Shown here: in pieces, positions 35,451 through 46,120 of the stretch | Layout: every line of letters starts with the position of its first letter | Position numbering within the stretch: position 1 is the stretch's first letter | Origin: Monodelphis domestica | Taxonomy: Eukaryota > Chordata > Mammalia > Didelphimorphia > Didelphidae | Direction of reading: 5' to 3' | Length of the DNA stretch: 64,000 bases | NCBI RefSeq assembly: GCF_027887165.1 | Contig: NC_077232.1 | Coordinates: 4,729,895-4,793,894 of the forward strand | Notes under the pieces: generated by a model | What the model was told of the DNA's origin: nothing | Database searches by the model: none | Seen by the model: the letters and a program-made list of their open reading frames with translations, nothing else | Position numbers and translations under genes: made by a program

Positions 35451-35480
35451 TGCTGCTGCTGCTGCTGCTGTTGCTGCTGG
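35451..35480. repeat. (CTG)n short triplet repeat
   Basis: TGC/CTG run of about ten units with one TTG interruption. It sits just 3' of the L1 remnant and is not in a gene. Confidence 0.95.
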
Positions 35481-35554
35481 TGATGATGGCAAAGAGGTGT
35501 TTGGGTTTGGAGTGGGAAGGAGACAGACATAAGAATGAAAATATTGATAACAGT

Positions 35555-35725
35555 TTCTATTTCTTTAGCATGTTAAGGCTTGGGAAACGCATCCTCCTTC
35601 CTGGATAATACTGGCTAGCAGGCGGTACAAGCATTTTTTTCTCCATTTCACAGACAAGAAATGTGAGGATCAGAGAGGATTAGTAACTTGCCCATGGTCA
35701 CACAGCTAGTACAGGTGTGAATTCA
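35555..35725 (-). mobile_element. MIR-like fragment
   Basis: Reverse blocks 'ctccatttcacagacaagaa', 'gaggatcagagaggattag', 'ggtcacacagctagtacagg'. Confidence 0.6.
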
Positions 35726-36437
35726 GTTCTCCAGATGCCTCCCAGGCCCCACTCACATTTAGGTAAAGGATGTTGTCATCAATAGCAGTTCCCCTTCAGC
35801 AGGCAGGACCCTGGGCAGAGAGTGGCCAGTCTCCACACAGGCTCTTATCTATTTAGGACAAGCATTTAGTCCTTCTCTCCACAATTTATGGGGATCTGCC
35901 TCCTCTTAATCTTCCCCTTGAGCTGCCTTATTTACATAACTTTACTTGCATCAGGATTTGAAATTCAGAGTTTAGTTAAATTAGTAAATTCATATGATTT
36001 ATCCATCAAGTGTAACATAGCCAAGAAATTCCATTCAGTTTGGACATCTGTTTGTCCAGAACACAGTCTTCCAGCCAACATCTGGTTCCTGGGGCCAGTA
36101 GAAGCTGTTCTTCTTGTGGGCTCTGAGCCAAGGTGCAGAATTTAAGGAGACAGTAGTCTAAACTCCCAAGAGGCCTGTGTCCTGGGGGGTCTCTGGCCCT
36201 GCTGGGGTCTTTCTATTGCTTCCTTCCCTGATGAGAGTGTTGAGTCCTTTGCAGTTGTTGCACTAATCTGTCTTGCACCCTCCCTTTCAGTGTCTCACTT
36301 TCTGTCTTTGTATCCTCCAAGGGCTTTTGTGGTGATTAACAAGTAAGAGACACTTAAGAAATATGTTGGATTGATTCATTCATTGATGGAAGGGTCAGTT
36401 ACAAAGATACCTAAGGCCAGCAAGACGCCATCAGGAA
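35726..36437. other. Intergenic, no gene seen
   Basis: AT-moderate sequence without domain-like frames or a repeat I can name. Confidence 0.4.
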
Positions 36438-36643
36438 GGGGACAGCTGGGTGGCTCAGTGGATTGAGAGCCAGGCCTAGAGATGGGAGGTCCTGGGTTCA
36501 AATCTGGCCTCAGACACTTCCCAGCTGGGTGACCCTGGGGAAGTCACTTGACCCCCATTGCCTAGCCCTGACCACTCTTCTGCCTTGGAGCCAATACACA
36601 GTATTGACTCCAAGATGGAAGGTAAGGGTTTAAAAAAAAAAGA
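36438..36643 (+). mobile_element. SINE type A, full length
   Basis: One of the best-preserved copies: 'gggtggctcagtggattgag', 'ggaggtcctgggttcaaatc', 'agccaatacacagtattgac', 'gtaagggtttaaaaaaaaaa'. Confidence 0.95.
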
Positions 36644-37165
36644 CCCTGGCAGGAAGAATGGAGCAGGAAATTCTCCTAGATGCCACTTCTTCTCTTTTCT
36701 TCTTCAAAATTTCATACCAGCCCAATGTTGGTCATCACTTCTCTCTCCCCCAAGGCACTGCACATCTAAGCAAATAAAGCTACACTGTTAAATCAGTCAA
36801 CTAGCAAAGGGGAGAATGCACCGAGTTACAAATAAATGAATAAACATGACCATACAATGTCATTTAAATGTTGTCTTCCAAATGTTTTTGGAAACACAAG
36901 CTCATTGTCCCCTCCTTTATGACTCCCTCATGCCCTGCACTCTTACCCTGCCAACAGAGGAGGCTTCGAGGCAATAAGGTTTGTGTGGAGAACTGGCAAG
37001 AAGTATGTTCTGCAAAGAAGCACAAAATTCTGGCAGAAATTTGGTTTAGATGCACTCTTACATCATACACCACAATAAACTCAAACGGAATATTCAGTTT
37101 TTGTACCAATCAAAATTCTAAGAATTGGATCAGGTGCCTCTTGCAGATATGGCCGGGGGGGGGGT

Positions 37166-37352
37166 GAATTTTTTTTTAAAAAACCCTTACCTTTCATCTT
37201 GGAGAGTGGTATGGGCTAGGTAATGGGAGTTAAGTGACTTGCCCAGGGTCATACAGCTAGGACATGTCTGAGGTCAGATTTGAACCCAGGACCTCCTGTC
37301 TCTGGGCCTGGCTCTCAATCAACTGAGCTACCTATCTGCCCCCCCAGGGGGG
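37166..37352 (-). mobile_element. SINE type A, inside L1
   Basis: Reverse copy starting 'ttttttttaaaaaacccttac' (18 shown elsewhere as the SINE tail) and ending 'gagctacctatctgcccc'. Confidence 0.92.
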
Positions 37353-37981
37353 TGAATTCTTAACCAACCTGGAGATAGAGGCAGTCACAAAAGATAAAAG
37401 TGATTATTTTGATTTCATGACATTGAAAGGCTTTTACATAAGGAAAATTAGCACAATTGGAATAAGAGGGAAGTGATGGAGGGTGGGTCTATAACAAATG
37501 CCTGTAATAAGGGTCTGATACCCAGTATACATAGTTCATAACAGAATTATAGAAGACCTAAAGCCATTCACCAATGGATAAGCAAAGTAATGAACATATA
37601 GTTCTCAAAAGAATTACAAATGAGCCTCTAATGCTCTAGGAGCAACTAAGAAATCAGTCCTGGGATTGCTTTCCATGCTAATGGATGTCCACAGAAGGGT
37701 GTCCACAGCCCCATAAACAGCAGTAAAAGAAGACACTATCAGTTGCTTGGCAACAAATATTCATTAAAACCAATATGGATCTTATGTTTAAACCAGTGGA
37801 AGTAAAGTCTGATCCTCCAAACGTGATCTTAGAAAACACAAAACAGAAGAGAGAAAGTTGACATGTTTAATAGGGCGCCGAGGGAAACGTGAAACTGAAG
37901 AAAAGTCATTCCATACTATTGTGCTCAAAAGAACAATGAACTGGAGGGATTCTAAGTGAACTTGAAGGACCTCCTGGAATT

Positions 37982-38732
37982 TGTGAAGATTGGATTTAGC
38001 TATCTCCTGATTGTAACAATGAAGATACTTAGCTCTTCCTTTATAGTGAAGCTAGAATTGTAAGCTACAATCTATTTTTAGATTTTAACTACAAAAAGGC
38101 GTTAAGTAACTACAAAAGGTGAACTTAACAAAAGAGGTGTTAAGTAACCCAAAAAAGATATAATCTAACCAAAGAAGATGAGAACTAAAGAATGGGCAGT
38201 CCTGGAGAAAAGCATCTGCTGTGATTGGTAGATGTGAAAATTTGGGGGAGGTGACACAAGAGAAAAAGGTTTTTAAATAGAGGGGGAAAAGACTGAAGAG
38301 GAGTCAGTCACCTGGGCTTGGAGTGAAGGATGGAGGAGCGACTGGAAGACCAACACCCAGACTTTTTTTAGACTATCACCATTGGTGAGTGAAAAGCTGA
38401 CTTAGTGACCCTGCCTTTCTGGAGGTGTGAAGTCTCCAGATAAGGCCCATCTTCTTGAGACCCTCTTCCCCTGACTGGGGCTTAGAAATTCTAACTGGTA
38501 CCAGAAGAAGCCAGAATTCGTTCTCTCTCTCTCTCTCTCTGTCTCTCTGTGTGTATCTCTGTCTCTCTCTGTCTCTGTCTCTCCCTGATATCTTCCTTCT
38601 ATTGTAAATGTTGTAAATAAACTACCATAAATTCCATTTACTTTCATAATTCATTTTGAGATTTAGAAATTAAATCCCTGGAGACCACCTAATTAATATA
38701 TTTCAGAGTCCAACCACAATTTAAAATTAACA
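37982..38732 (+). mobile_element. Solo ERV LTR, 751 bp, inside L1
   Basis: Begins TGTGAAGATTGGATTTAGC and ends AAAATTAACA, with 4-bp AATT on both sides (37978-37981 and 38733-38736). The flanking L1 rejoins across it. Same family as 9838-10680: TATA-like TTTTTAAATAG, TTGGTGAGTG donor-like site near 38385, CT tract and 'gtaaataaactaccataaat'. No internal viral genes remain. It is younger than the L1 that holds it. Confidence 0.88.
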
Positions 38733-39279
38733 AATTGATGTAGAGTGAAAGGAGCAGAACCAGGAGAACATTATACACAGAGACTGATACATTGTGGCAC
38801 AATCAAATGTAACTGATTTTGCTACTAATATCAATGCAATGATCCAAGTCAATTCTGAGGAACTTACATGAAAGAAGCTCTCCACATCCAGAGAAAGAAC
38901 TGTGGGAGTAGAAACAGGAGAAAAACAACTGCTTGATCACATGGGTCGATGGGGATATGATGGGGACGTAGACTCTAAGCCATCACCCTAAATGTAAACA
39001 TTAATAATATGGAAATAGGTATTGATCAAGGATGCATGTAAAACCCAGTGGAATTGCTCATTGGCTATGGGAGGGGGATGGGAGGAGGGGAGGGAAAGAA
39101 TATGAATCATGTAACCATGGAAAAATATTCTAAATTAATTAACTAAATACAAATTTTAAAACAAACAAACAAAGAACAGTCATTCCATTCTCCGTCTTAC
39201 CATCTTAAACAAGGGAACCTGAATGCTTCCTGGGAGTCGATCCACAAACAACTTAGGTTGTTTTTATTTTGACTCTGGT

Positions 39280-40230
39280 TCCTTTTACTCTACATTTAGT
39301 CTCTACTCAGCTAAGTGTTGGAAAATGGAAGAGCACACACAAGCATCCACGGCCTCCAAGGAGCTCACAGTCTGAAAGGAATGTCAAAAGTGTAATGGGA
39401 AGCAAAACTAATTGCCAGTATTCGCACAGGGCTTTACACATTCAGGCCCAGGTGCCCCCTCACAGCACCCTTGTCGAGTTAGGTACTCCAAACTCCAAAG
39501 GACCAAGGCTCTCACTGGCAACGGGTTTGCCATTTGCTGAGGTTCTACAGGCATGAAGCTTCCCTCCTCCCCCATTAGCTGCTTTGCCCTCACACAGGTG
39601 CCTTCTCACCATTTCCCAGTTTCTCGTTGTGGTTTGCTTTCCCCTATTAGACACAAGCCCCCTGAGGTCAGAGACTCTCCATACCAGTCATGGGGACACC
39701 CATGTGGATGAGATCACAGATCGACCCAGCCCTCAAAGTGTTAAGTGAGTAAGACTGGTGGGAAGGTCCCAGTTAAAGAAGGAAAACTGAGAGGTTTCCA
39801 AGTGGAGCCACTAAAGCCATGAGGGTTGAGAAGCTCTCTCAAGAGCAGACGAGCAGAGGGCCCCGGGCTGAACGCCAAAGACATATACGGGTATTTATAT
39901 ATATGTAGGTACATGTGCAAATCTATAAAATCAATGGCGAGTCCTCTCAGAAACACGGCCCGGGCAGCAGGTACAGATGGGAGAGACCAAGAAAGAAAAG
40001 GCTGCCGGGGGAAAGTGGGTTTGAGGTGAGTCTTGAAGAAGGCATCCAGGGAACCAGGAGGTGGAGGCAAGGAAGGAGGACGTTCTAGGCCTGGAGGACA
40101 GTCAAGAGGAAGGCACAGAGTTGGAAAACGGTGTGTCCAATGAGGAACAGGAAGTAGACCCGTGAGGAGTGGATGGTACAATGTAGGGAGAGCAGAAAAC
40201 TAGAAGACTGACAGGACTAGAAGAGACCAG
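39280..40230. mobile_element. Old dispersed repeat-like segments
   Basis: Blocks such as 'aaggagctcacagtctgaaa' (39358), 'agtcttgaagaaggcatcca' (40030) and 'ggcacagagttggaaaacgg' follow the unnamed repeat class noted elsewhere. The part between about 39420 and 39720 has a MIR-like scrap. No gene is seen. Confidence 0.4.
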
Positions 40231-40835
40231 GATAGTCAAATAGAAAAGGGCCCACCAAGATGTACCCAAAGGCTTCCCACTGACTTCGTTTTTACATTTA
40301 TCTTTGCTGTGTTTTTATTTATTTCGTTACGTGTTTTCCAAGTGGGTTCTAATTGCTTCGGGCTGCATGCTAGAATGCTGTAGGATGCCTGAGACCCCCA
40401 GCAGGCTCCTGCCTGGCCCCCGTCCTAGACATGGAGCCTGAAGGAAGAAGAGGCCATCGCTACGAAGTCCTTCCAGAGGGCAGGGGAGGGAAGAAGCCAA
40501 GCAGCAGAGGCGCCCAAGAGGAAACAGATTCCAAGGACCAGTGGGCAGGGATGGAGTGTTCTCTCTAAGTACTAAGCTGTGAAAGGAAGGGAGGAGGAGA
40601 AACAGGAGACCTCAGAGCAAGCACAGCAGGTTTACTCTAGCGAAAGCTTCTTTATGACAGGAGAGACCTAAGTCTGATTACAGGTGGACCAGGAGGCTTA
40701 CCCAGCTGGAGTTAAGCACCCAAAGGACCGACTCTCTGTACCAGGCAGGCAGGCTCTGTGCCAAGCACTGAGGACTCAAAGAAAGGGAAAATGCTGATTC
40801 TAGGCAGGTTTATTTGAGCAATATTTGGTTTTTGT
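40231..40835. other. Intergenic, no gene seen
   Basis: No domain-like frames and no repeat I can name with confidence. Confidence 0.4.
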
Positions 40836-41035
40836 TGTTCACTCATAGCTCATTCCTCGTGACACCAACAGGGGTTTTCTTGGCAGAGATCCTGTTTGCC
40901 CTTTCCTTCTCTAGCTCATTTTGTAGATTAGGAAACTGAGGCGGGCAGGGTAAAGAGACTGGATCAGGGTCACACAGCTAGTAAGAGTATGAGGTAGGAT
41001 TTGAACTCAGTTCTTCCTGACTATAGCTCCCTCTA
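40836..41035 (-). mobile_element. SINE type B
   Basis: Reverse copy: 'ttgttgttcactcatagctc', 'ttttcttggcagagatcctg', 'gggtcacacagctagtaaga', 'gatttgaactcagttcttcc'. The outer end is missing. Confidence 0.85.
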
Positions 41036-41330
41036 CTTACCCAGAACAAGCATTTATTAAGCACCTGGTGGGTGCCAGGCTTTGAGTTAAGAGCTTATTT
41101 TACCAATACTGTCTCATCAGAGGAAAGGGGATGGGAAGCTTCTGCTATATTAAGATATGGGGAACTTCCCCCCTGACATCGTCCTGGGATCCCTGGGGCT
41201 CTGCCCGAGCGACACAGGACCTTGGGTAAGTCTGACTAAACCACTCTCCAAGGTCCAGGCTAACTTCTGAAAGGGTCTTCCCGGTCTGGCCTCACAGGGA
41301 TGTAGTCTGAGCCAACGGAACCCTGAAAGG

Positions 41331-41352
41331 CTAACCCTAACCCTAACCGTAA
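41331..41352. repeat. Short interstitial telomere-like repeat
   Basis: Three consecutive CCCTAA-type units, the last with one mismatch (CTAACCCTAACCCTAACCG). This is the vertebrate telomere sequence on its C-rich strand, but it is very short and may be chance. Confidence 0.7.
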
Positions 41353-41359
41353 GCCCTCC

Positions 41360-42575
41360 AAGGAGGGACAGCCATAATGGCCCCGAGTGCCTGGCCTGGG
41401 GTGACCCCTTGAATCATTTGGCTCTGAAGCCCTCTAGGGCAGGGGCAGTGAGGAGGGCTGTGCCCATTAAGCCCTGCTCCACTTAGGGAGTTCCTGGACT
41501 CACCCAGACCTAATGGAGGTACTTAGACCTATCCGGAAGTGGAGGCCACCTCCCTGCTCCTCCTTCCCTCAGTCCCCGGCCCTGTTAACACGCTTCCTCC
41601 CTTTCTAGATGATCCTGCCTCCCCTCTCAGGCTGCTCCTTGGCAGGGCCCTGGGGAGTCACAGGACGGGTTGGACGGGGGAAGCAGGCACTGCCAGAGCC
41701 CAGAAGGTGGGGTGCACCCCGGGATCTCCAAGCACCCAGAGGACACTCCCGCTGAGGAACATGGAAGGTGCAGGTGAGAGGACACCTTGCTCCCAGTCAC
41801 TTGTCCATTTCTGTTGTGTTTTTGGTCATCTTTAGCTCCAAAAAGCTCCCAGTGCCGCAGAGCTTTCCCACAGCCAGCCTGTGAGGCAGAGGGCACAGAT
41901 CATTGTTCCCATCTGATGGGGGAAACTGATCCTCAGAGAGGGGAACCAGGCAGTTAGATGCCAGGTGCCCCAGCTCCAGGGTCGGCCCTCCTTGGGTCAG
42001 TGGCTCTCCCAAGAAGGTTGTAAACGTCTATTTGTTCAGGAGCCAAAGAATTTGGAAACCCCAGAGCCTGGCAGCATTTTCCACCCTGTAGCTTGATGAC
42101 CAAAATAAAAGGGAAGGAAACAAATCGGTATCGGGGACATATCCATGAAGGATGCTGTTGGGGAAGTACAGATGTGGCCTGGCCCATCTCTCACACACAA
42201 CCTAGAGCCCCTGGGACGATGGGCTCCGAGGGATCCTGGAGGGCCCAAGGAATCCACCCCTGACTCCCAACTAAAGGAAGATCCAATTCGATTGAGGTAA
42301 ACTCCAAGGCAAAGTCTCCTTTGCCATCTGGTCTCCGGAGAGGAAGGGGTGGCTCACAAAAGCTGGGTTCAATCCCAGCTCAGCCACTTCTGGGACCACG
42401 GACAAAGCACAGACAGCCTCATCTGTAAAACGAGGGTCCCACACTTGGACACCCCTCCATCCGCCCCTCCATCGATGCCACTCTGAGCCCAAACATCCCA
42501 TTAAGCTGGTCTCCCAGTCATTCTGGATACATGGAGGCAGCCCTAGTGACACTCACTGCCCCTCCAGGACCGGGA
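41360..42575. other. Intergenic, no gene seen
   Basis: GC-moderate sequence. Several short frames on both strands have no recognisable domain. A MIR-like scrap lies at about 41880-41970. Confidence 0.4.
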
Positions 42576-42577
42576 GG

Positions 42578-42826
42578 GTCTCTGTCTGTCTGTCTGTCTG
42601 CCTCTGTCTCTATCTCTCTCTGTCTCTCTCTGACTCTCTCTCTCTGTCTCTGTCTCTCTGTCTCTCTTTTCTCTCTGTCTCTGTCTCTCTTTTCTCTCTC
42701 TCTCTCTGTCTCTCTCTCTGTGTCTCTGTCTCTGTCTCTCTTTTCTCTCTCTCTGTCTCTCTGTATCTCTCTCTGTCTCTGTCTCTCTGTCTCTCTTTTC
42801 TCTCTCTCTTCCTCTCTCTCTCTCTG

Positions 42827-42893
<67 letters not shown>

Positions 42894-43010
42894 GTCTCTC
42901 TGTCTCTGTCTCTCTGTCTCTCTCTGTCTCTGTCTCTCTGTCTCTCTCTGTCTCTGTCTCTCTGTCTCTCTCTGTCTCTCTGTCTCTCTGTCTCTCTGTC
43001 TCTCTCTGTC

Positions 43011-43081
<71 letters not shown>

Positions 43082-43108
43082 GTCTCTGTCTCTCTTTCTC
43101 TCTTCCCA
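42578..43108. repeat. (CT)n/(TCTG)n array
   Basis: About 530 bp of TCTCTG, TCTCTT and pure CT (42838-42890 and 43020-43070). The 194-residue Ser/Leu frame is compositional. Confidence 0.97.
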
Positions 43109-43354
43109 GATCTGAGTCTAAGAGAGAACGTGCTATTCCTCAGGTCAGGGACACCACTCAGGACAAATCTCCGTCATGGAGAGACCTGGAAATGGGGTCT
43201 TTATCTGCTTACTTTGGGAGTCTAACCGCCCCCCAAGTCCCCGCTAAAGACCGAATGGTCTGGACTCATCAAACAGAGCCAGTTGCTACGTTGCAGCATG
43301 TTCTGTAGGGACCAGTCTCCCCTGACTTTCCGTCTTAGACCCCTTCTCGGCTCC

Positions 43355-43455
43355 GAGGCAGGAGAGAGGTAAGGGCCAGGTCATTGGGGCTGAGGGGCTT
43401 GCCCAGGGTCTGAGGTCACGTTTGAGTTCTTATCTCCAGGCCCAGAGCTCTGTCC
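43355..43455 (-). mobile_element. SINE type A fragment
   Basis: Reverse piece: 'gaggtaagggccaggtcatt', 'gggcttgcccagggtctgag', 'ctccaggcccagagctctgt'. Confidence 0.65.
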
Positions 43456-43748
43456 ACCTGCGGTGTCCTTAGATAGAGAAGATGTTGGGGAGACCAAGCC
43501 AGTAAGACGTGGGTGGGAGTGGATGGGGGAGGCAAGAAGGAAGAGATGGGAATAACCACTAGAAAGCGAGCCCCACGGGATGGCAACCACAGCTCGTGCC
43601 CTGCTACCTTACCTCAGCTGCCCAGGGTTGGTCGTCCAGATGCCCCAAACAAAGGTGGCCTGGAGGATGGGATGGCAGAAAGGGAGAAGCCAGGCGGGGT
43701 CCGGGCTTCTCCACGGGCTCACAATCTGTTTATTTCTGTCTCCTTCTC

Positions 43749-43750
43749 AG
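43749..43750 (+). promoter_or_regulatory. Candidate splice acceptor before MRGPRD-like ORF
   Basis: TGTTTATTTCTGTCTCCTTC then TCAG ending at 43750, a strong pyrimidine tract and AG 47 nt ahead of the ATG at 43798. An upstream noncoding exon is likely, since MRGPR genes usually have the whole frame in the last exon. Confidence 0.65.
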
Positions 43751-43797
43751 GGCCAGAGACATCCTTGGGCAGCACCGTGATCCCAGAGGCCACCACG

Positions 43798-44736
43798 ATG
43801 GCCACGGCTGTAGCTACTAACTCCAGCGGGGACCGGGAGGCTTCCCACGAAAGCCTGGTCATTCTGACCCTGGCCATCTGCCTGTTCGGGCTGCTGGGGA
43901 ATGGGGTCCTCGTGTGGCTCCTCTGCTTCTGCGTGAAGAGCAGCCCCTTCTCCGTCTATTCCTGCAACCTGGCCGTTGCCAACTTTCTCCTCCTCTTCAG
44001 CATGGCGCTCTTGTTTATTCTCGAGAGGCCCGAGCTGGCTCTCCGGCCCAAGAGTGTTTCCAGGGTGTTTCAAAGCGTCCGGTACTTGGCTTACATGCTC
44101 GGGCTGAGCCTCCTGACGGCTGTCAGCGCTCAGCGCTGTCTGGCCCTGGTCTTCCCTGCGTGGTATCGGCGGCACCAGCCCAAGCGGCTGTCTGCCCGGG
44201 TGTGTGCTGGCCTCTGGGCTCTGGCCACCCTGCAGACGGTGCTGGCCACTTCTTTCTGTGTCCAGTCCGCCACGCAGGCTTCGTGTCGCAGGGTGTTCTG
44301 GCTTTCCCTGCTCTCGGTTTTTGGCGTCTTCACTCCGGTGATGTGTGTGTCCAGCGTGACTCTGTTTATCAAAGTCCAGAGGGCCTGCCCGCCCCACCAG
44401 CCGCTCACCCCCTACATCATCCCTGTGGTCACCCAGGTACTGGTGTACGTGGCCTGTGCCCTGCCCCTGGGCCTCTCCTGGTTCTTCCTTCACCCGTCCC
44501 TGCAGGACGGGGAGGAGAAGCGAGTTTTCTACGACGTGGTCAGACTCTTCTCTTGCGTCAGTAGCACAATCAATCCTTTCCTCTACTTCTTGGGGGGGAG
44601 TCAGGAAGCAGAGACTCTGCCAGCCCCTTCGGGGACTGCTTCCAAGGGTCCTGGGGAGAGAGGGGAGACCCTTGGGCCAGGGGGAGAAAGTGGGGCCCAA
44701 CGCACTGTTGGCCAGCTCTCTGGAGGAGCTGCCTAG
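43798..44736 (+). CDS. MRGPRD-like receptor, diverged paralogue
   Basis: 312-residue 7TM receptor. Start chosen at 43798 because MATAVATNSSG aligns with MVTTVTATNST of the second MRGPRD gene and follows a strong splice acceptor; longer in-frame starts back to 43513 fall in the intron. MRGPRD traits: SAQRC (110-114; human STQRC), VFGVFTPVM (174-182), LFIKVQR (189-195), CALPLGLSWF with W228 (human W241), loop cysteines C154 and C163. Unusual: TM2 has N62 where the family has Asp 2.50 (LAVAN); the positions of human R103 and D179 are S93 and F167. After NPFLYFL (TM7) the tail is Gly/Ser/Glu-rich and lacks the usual basic helix 8. That helix is present in the next frame (RKQRLCQPLRGLLPRVL), so a small indel near 44592-44605 has shifted the tail. 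Intact through all seven helices, but possibly on the way to a pseudogene or with altered signalling. Confidence 0.85.
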   Translation: MATAVATNSSGDREASHESLVILTLAICLFGLLGNGVLVWLLCFCVKSSPFSVYSCNLAVANFLLLFSMALLFILERPELALRPKSVSRVFQSVRYLAYMLGLSLLTAVSAQRCLALVFPAWYRRHQPKRLSARVCAGLWALATLQTVLATSFCVQSATQASCRRVFWLSLLSVFGVFTPVMCVSSVTLFIKVQRACPPHQPLTPYIIPVVTQVLVYVACALPLGLSWFFLHPSLQDGEEKRVFYDVVRLFSCVSSTINPFLYFLGGSQEAETLPAPSGTASKGPGERGETLGPGGESGAQRTVGQLSGGAA

Positions 44737-45111
44737 TCCTGGGGCTGCCCTCCAGGCACCTGGGATTCCTGCTGCCCAGCTGCACCCTTCCACCCAGCTC
44801 CCTCATCTCCCCTCTTCACCCAAACAACCAGCACCCACTGAGAAAGCCCCTCGTGCAGCCAAATGGCTCCCTCCTGGAGGGACTGCGGGGGCTGCACAGA
44901 TTCCCAACCTTTTCGGCTTTGGGCCCTGCTCAATGTTCCCCCAGATCCAGAGACCCCCCCCAACCCCGAGGTGGCTCCCATGTGCCAGGAGTTTGCCCTG
45001 ATGGGAAAAGCATGGCAAAAGCCAACGAGAGATTGAGCAGCACCTTTTCATCGAACCACGTGCCATTTCTCCCAACTCTGCATAGCATACAAAGAACAAT
45101 GAGGTCTTTTC

Positions 45112-45299
45112 TTTTAGCCCCTGACCTGTCTTAGGATCAATACTGGTTCTAAGGCAGAAGAGCGGCCAGGGCTAGACCTTCAGGGTTAGGTGACTTGCCC
45201 AGGGTCACCCAGCTAGAAGTGTCGGAGGCCAAATTTGAACCCAGGACCTCCCATTTCCAGGCTTGGCTTTCAATTCACTGAGCCACCCAGCTGTCCCAG
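45112..45299 (-). mobile_element. SINE type A
   Basis: Reverse full-length copy: 'aggatcaatactggttctaa', 'gggtcacccagctagaagtg', 'tttgaacccaggacctccca', 'gagccacccagctgtcccag'. Confidence 0.92.
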
Positions 45300-45800
45300 A
45301 AAAAAAATATTCCTGTGAGACAGTTAATCCAAAGTTGTTTTTTTAATTGTCTTGTTAGCTTTAGTGTTTGGGGCAGGGGCAGGGTAGCGGGATGGGGGAT
45401 GCTTTGGTTGTTCTTAGTCTTTGCGCTTTTAAAGAGAAGGCTAGAAAGGGAGGTGCGACCCAGGCTTTGTAGAGCCCTGTCTTCGCTTTAGCCTATGGGC
45501 AATGGGGAGCCATGGAAAGTTTTGGAGCAGGGAAAAGAGTGTTGTTGCAGGATGGTAAGTCTGGAGTCAGGGTGCAGGATGGACCCTAGAGAGTTTCATG
45601 CTCGGGGGGCAGGAGGCTTCCCCTCCTACAGCACATCCTCCCAGTCAGGGGGAACTGCTAATCAGAGGTATTAGTAACTAATAACCTTTATTTGATTTGG
45701 GATCCTCACTGGCAACTCTGCAGACTCTTGAGCCCAGGGTCTGAGTCGATTCCATTCTGTCCATTCCCCCAATATATCAAGTACTTGGAAATGCAACATT
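45300..45800. other. Intergenic, no gene seen
   Basis: Contains old repeat-like blocks ('caatggggagccatggaaag', 'gagtcagggtgcaggatgga') at about 45480-45600. No domain-like frame. Confidence 0.4.
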
Positions 45801-45801
45801 C

Positions 45802-45996
45802 TGGGGGCAACTGGGTAGTTCAGTCGATGGAAAGCCAGGCCCAGAGATGGGAGGTCCTGGGTTCAAATTTGGCCTCAAATACTTCCTAGCTGTGTGACCC
45901 TGGACAAGTCACTTTACCCCCATGGCTTAGCCCATAATGCTCTTCTTCTTTGGAACCAACACACAGTATTGATTCAAAGACGGAAGTTAAAAAAAG
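45802..45996 (+). mobile_element. SINE type A
   Basis: Forward copy: 'gggggcaactgggtagttca', 'gggaggtcctgggttcaaat', 'accaacacacagtattgatt'. Confidence 0.9.
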
Positions 45997-46120
45997 AAAG
46001 GGAAAATACAGCATTTGGGGAATAGACAGAGACAGTCTGCTTCACAATCTCCGTCTTCCCCATCTAAGCCCTTGGACCCTCAAATATTTCTTCCCTATAA
46101 ATTACTTAAATATAAAGAGT

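Larger units (their letters stand above)
37000..39165 (+). mobile_element. L1 3' half, split by a SINE and an LTR
   Basis: ORF2 3' sequence begins near 37000 ('tcatacaccacaataaactc'), is cut by a SINE at 37166-37352, and goes on to 37981. It is cut again by a solo LTR (37982-38732) and resumes at 38733 with 'gatgtagagtgaaaggagca'. The L1 3' UTR then runs to about 39165 ('aaatattctaaattaattaac'). The 5' end is truncated and there is no open frame. Confidence 0.88.

Noticed and set aside
35451-35480. CTG triplet repeat as a coding polyglutamine or polyleucine stretch
   Set aside because: It sits next to an L1 remnant, is short, and is in no supported exon.
43513-43797. Longer in-frame start for the upstream MRGPRD-like gene (also 57923 for MRGPRD and 29138 for MRGPRF exon 2)
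   Set aside because: These starts lie before clear splice acceptors, and the added residues do not resemble each other or human proteins.
43747-44793. 348-codon open frame on the minus strand over the upstream MRGPRD-like gene, and a 269-codon one over MRGPRF (29519-30328)
   Set aside because: Both are antisense shadows of GC-rich receptor exons, rich in Glu/Gln/Gly with no domain. The + strand frames carry clear 7TM motifs.
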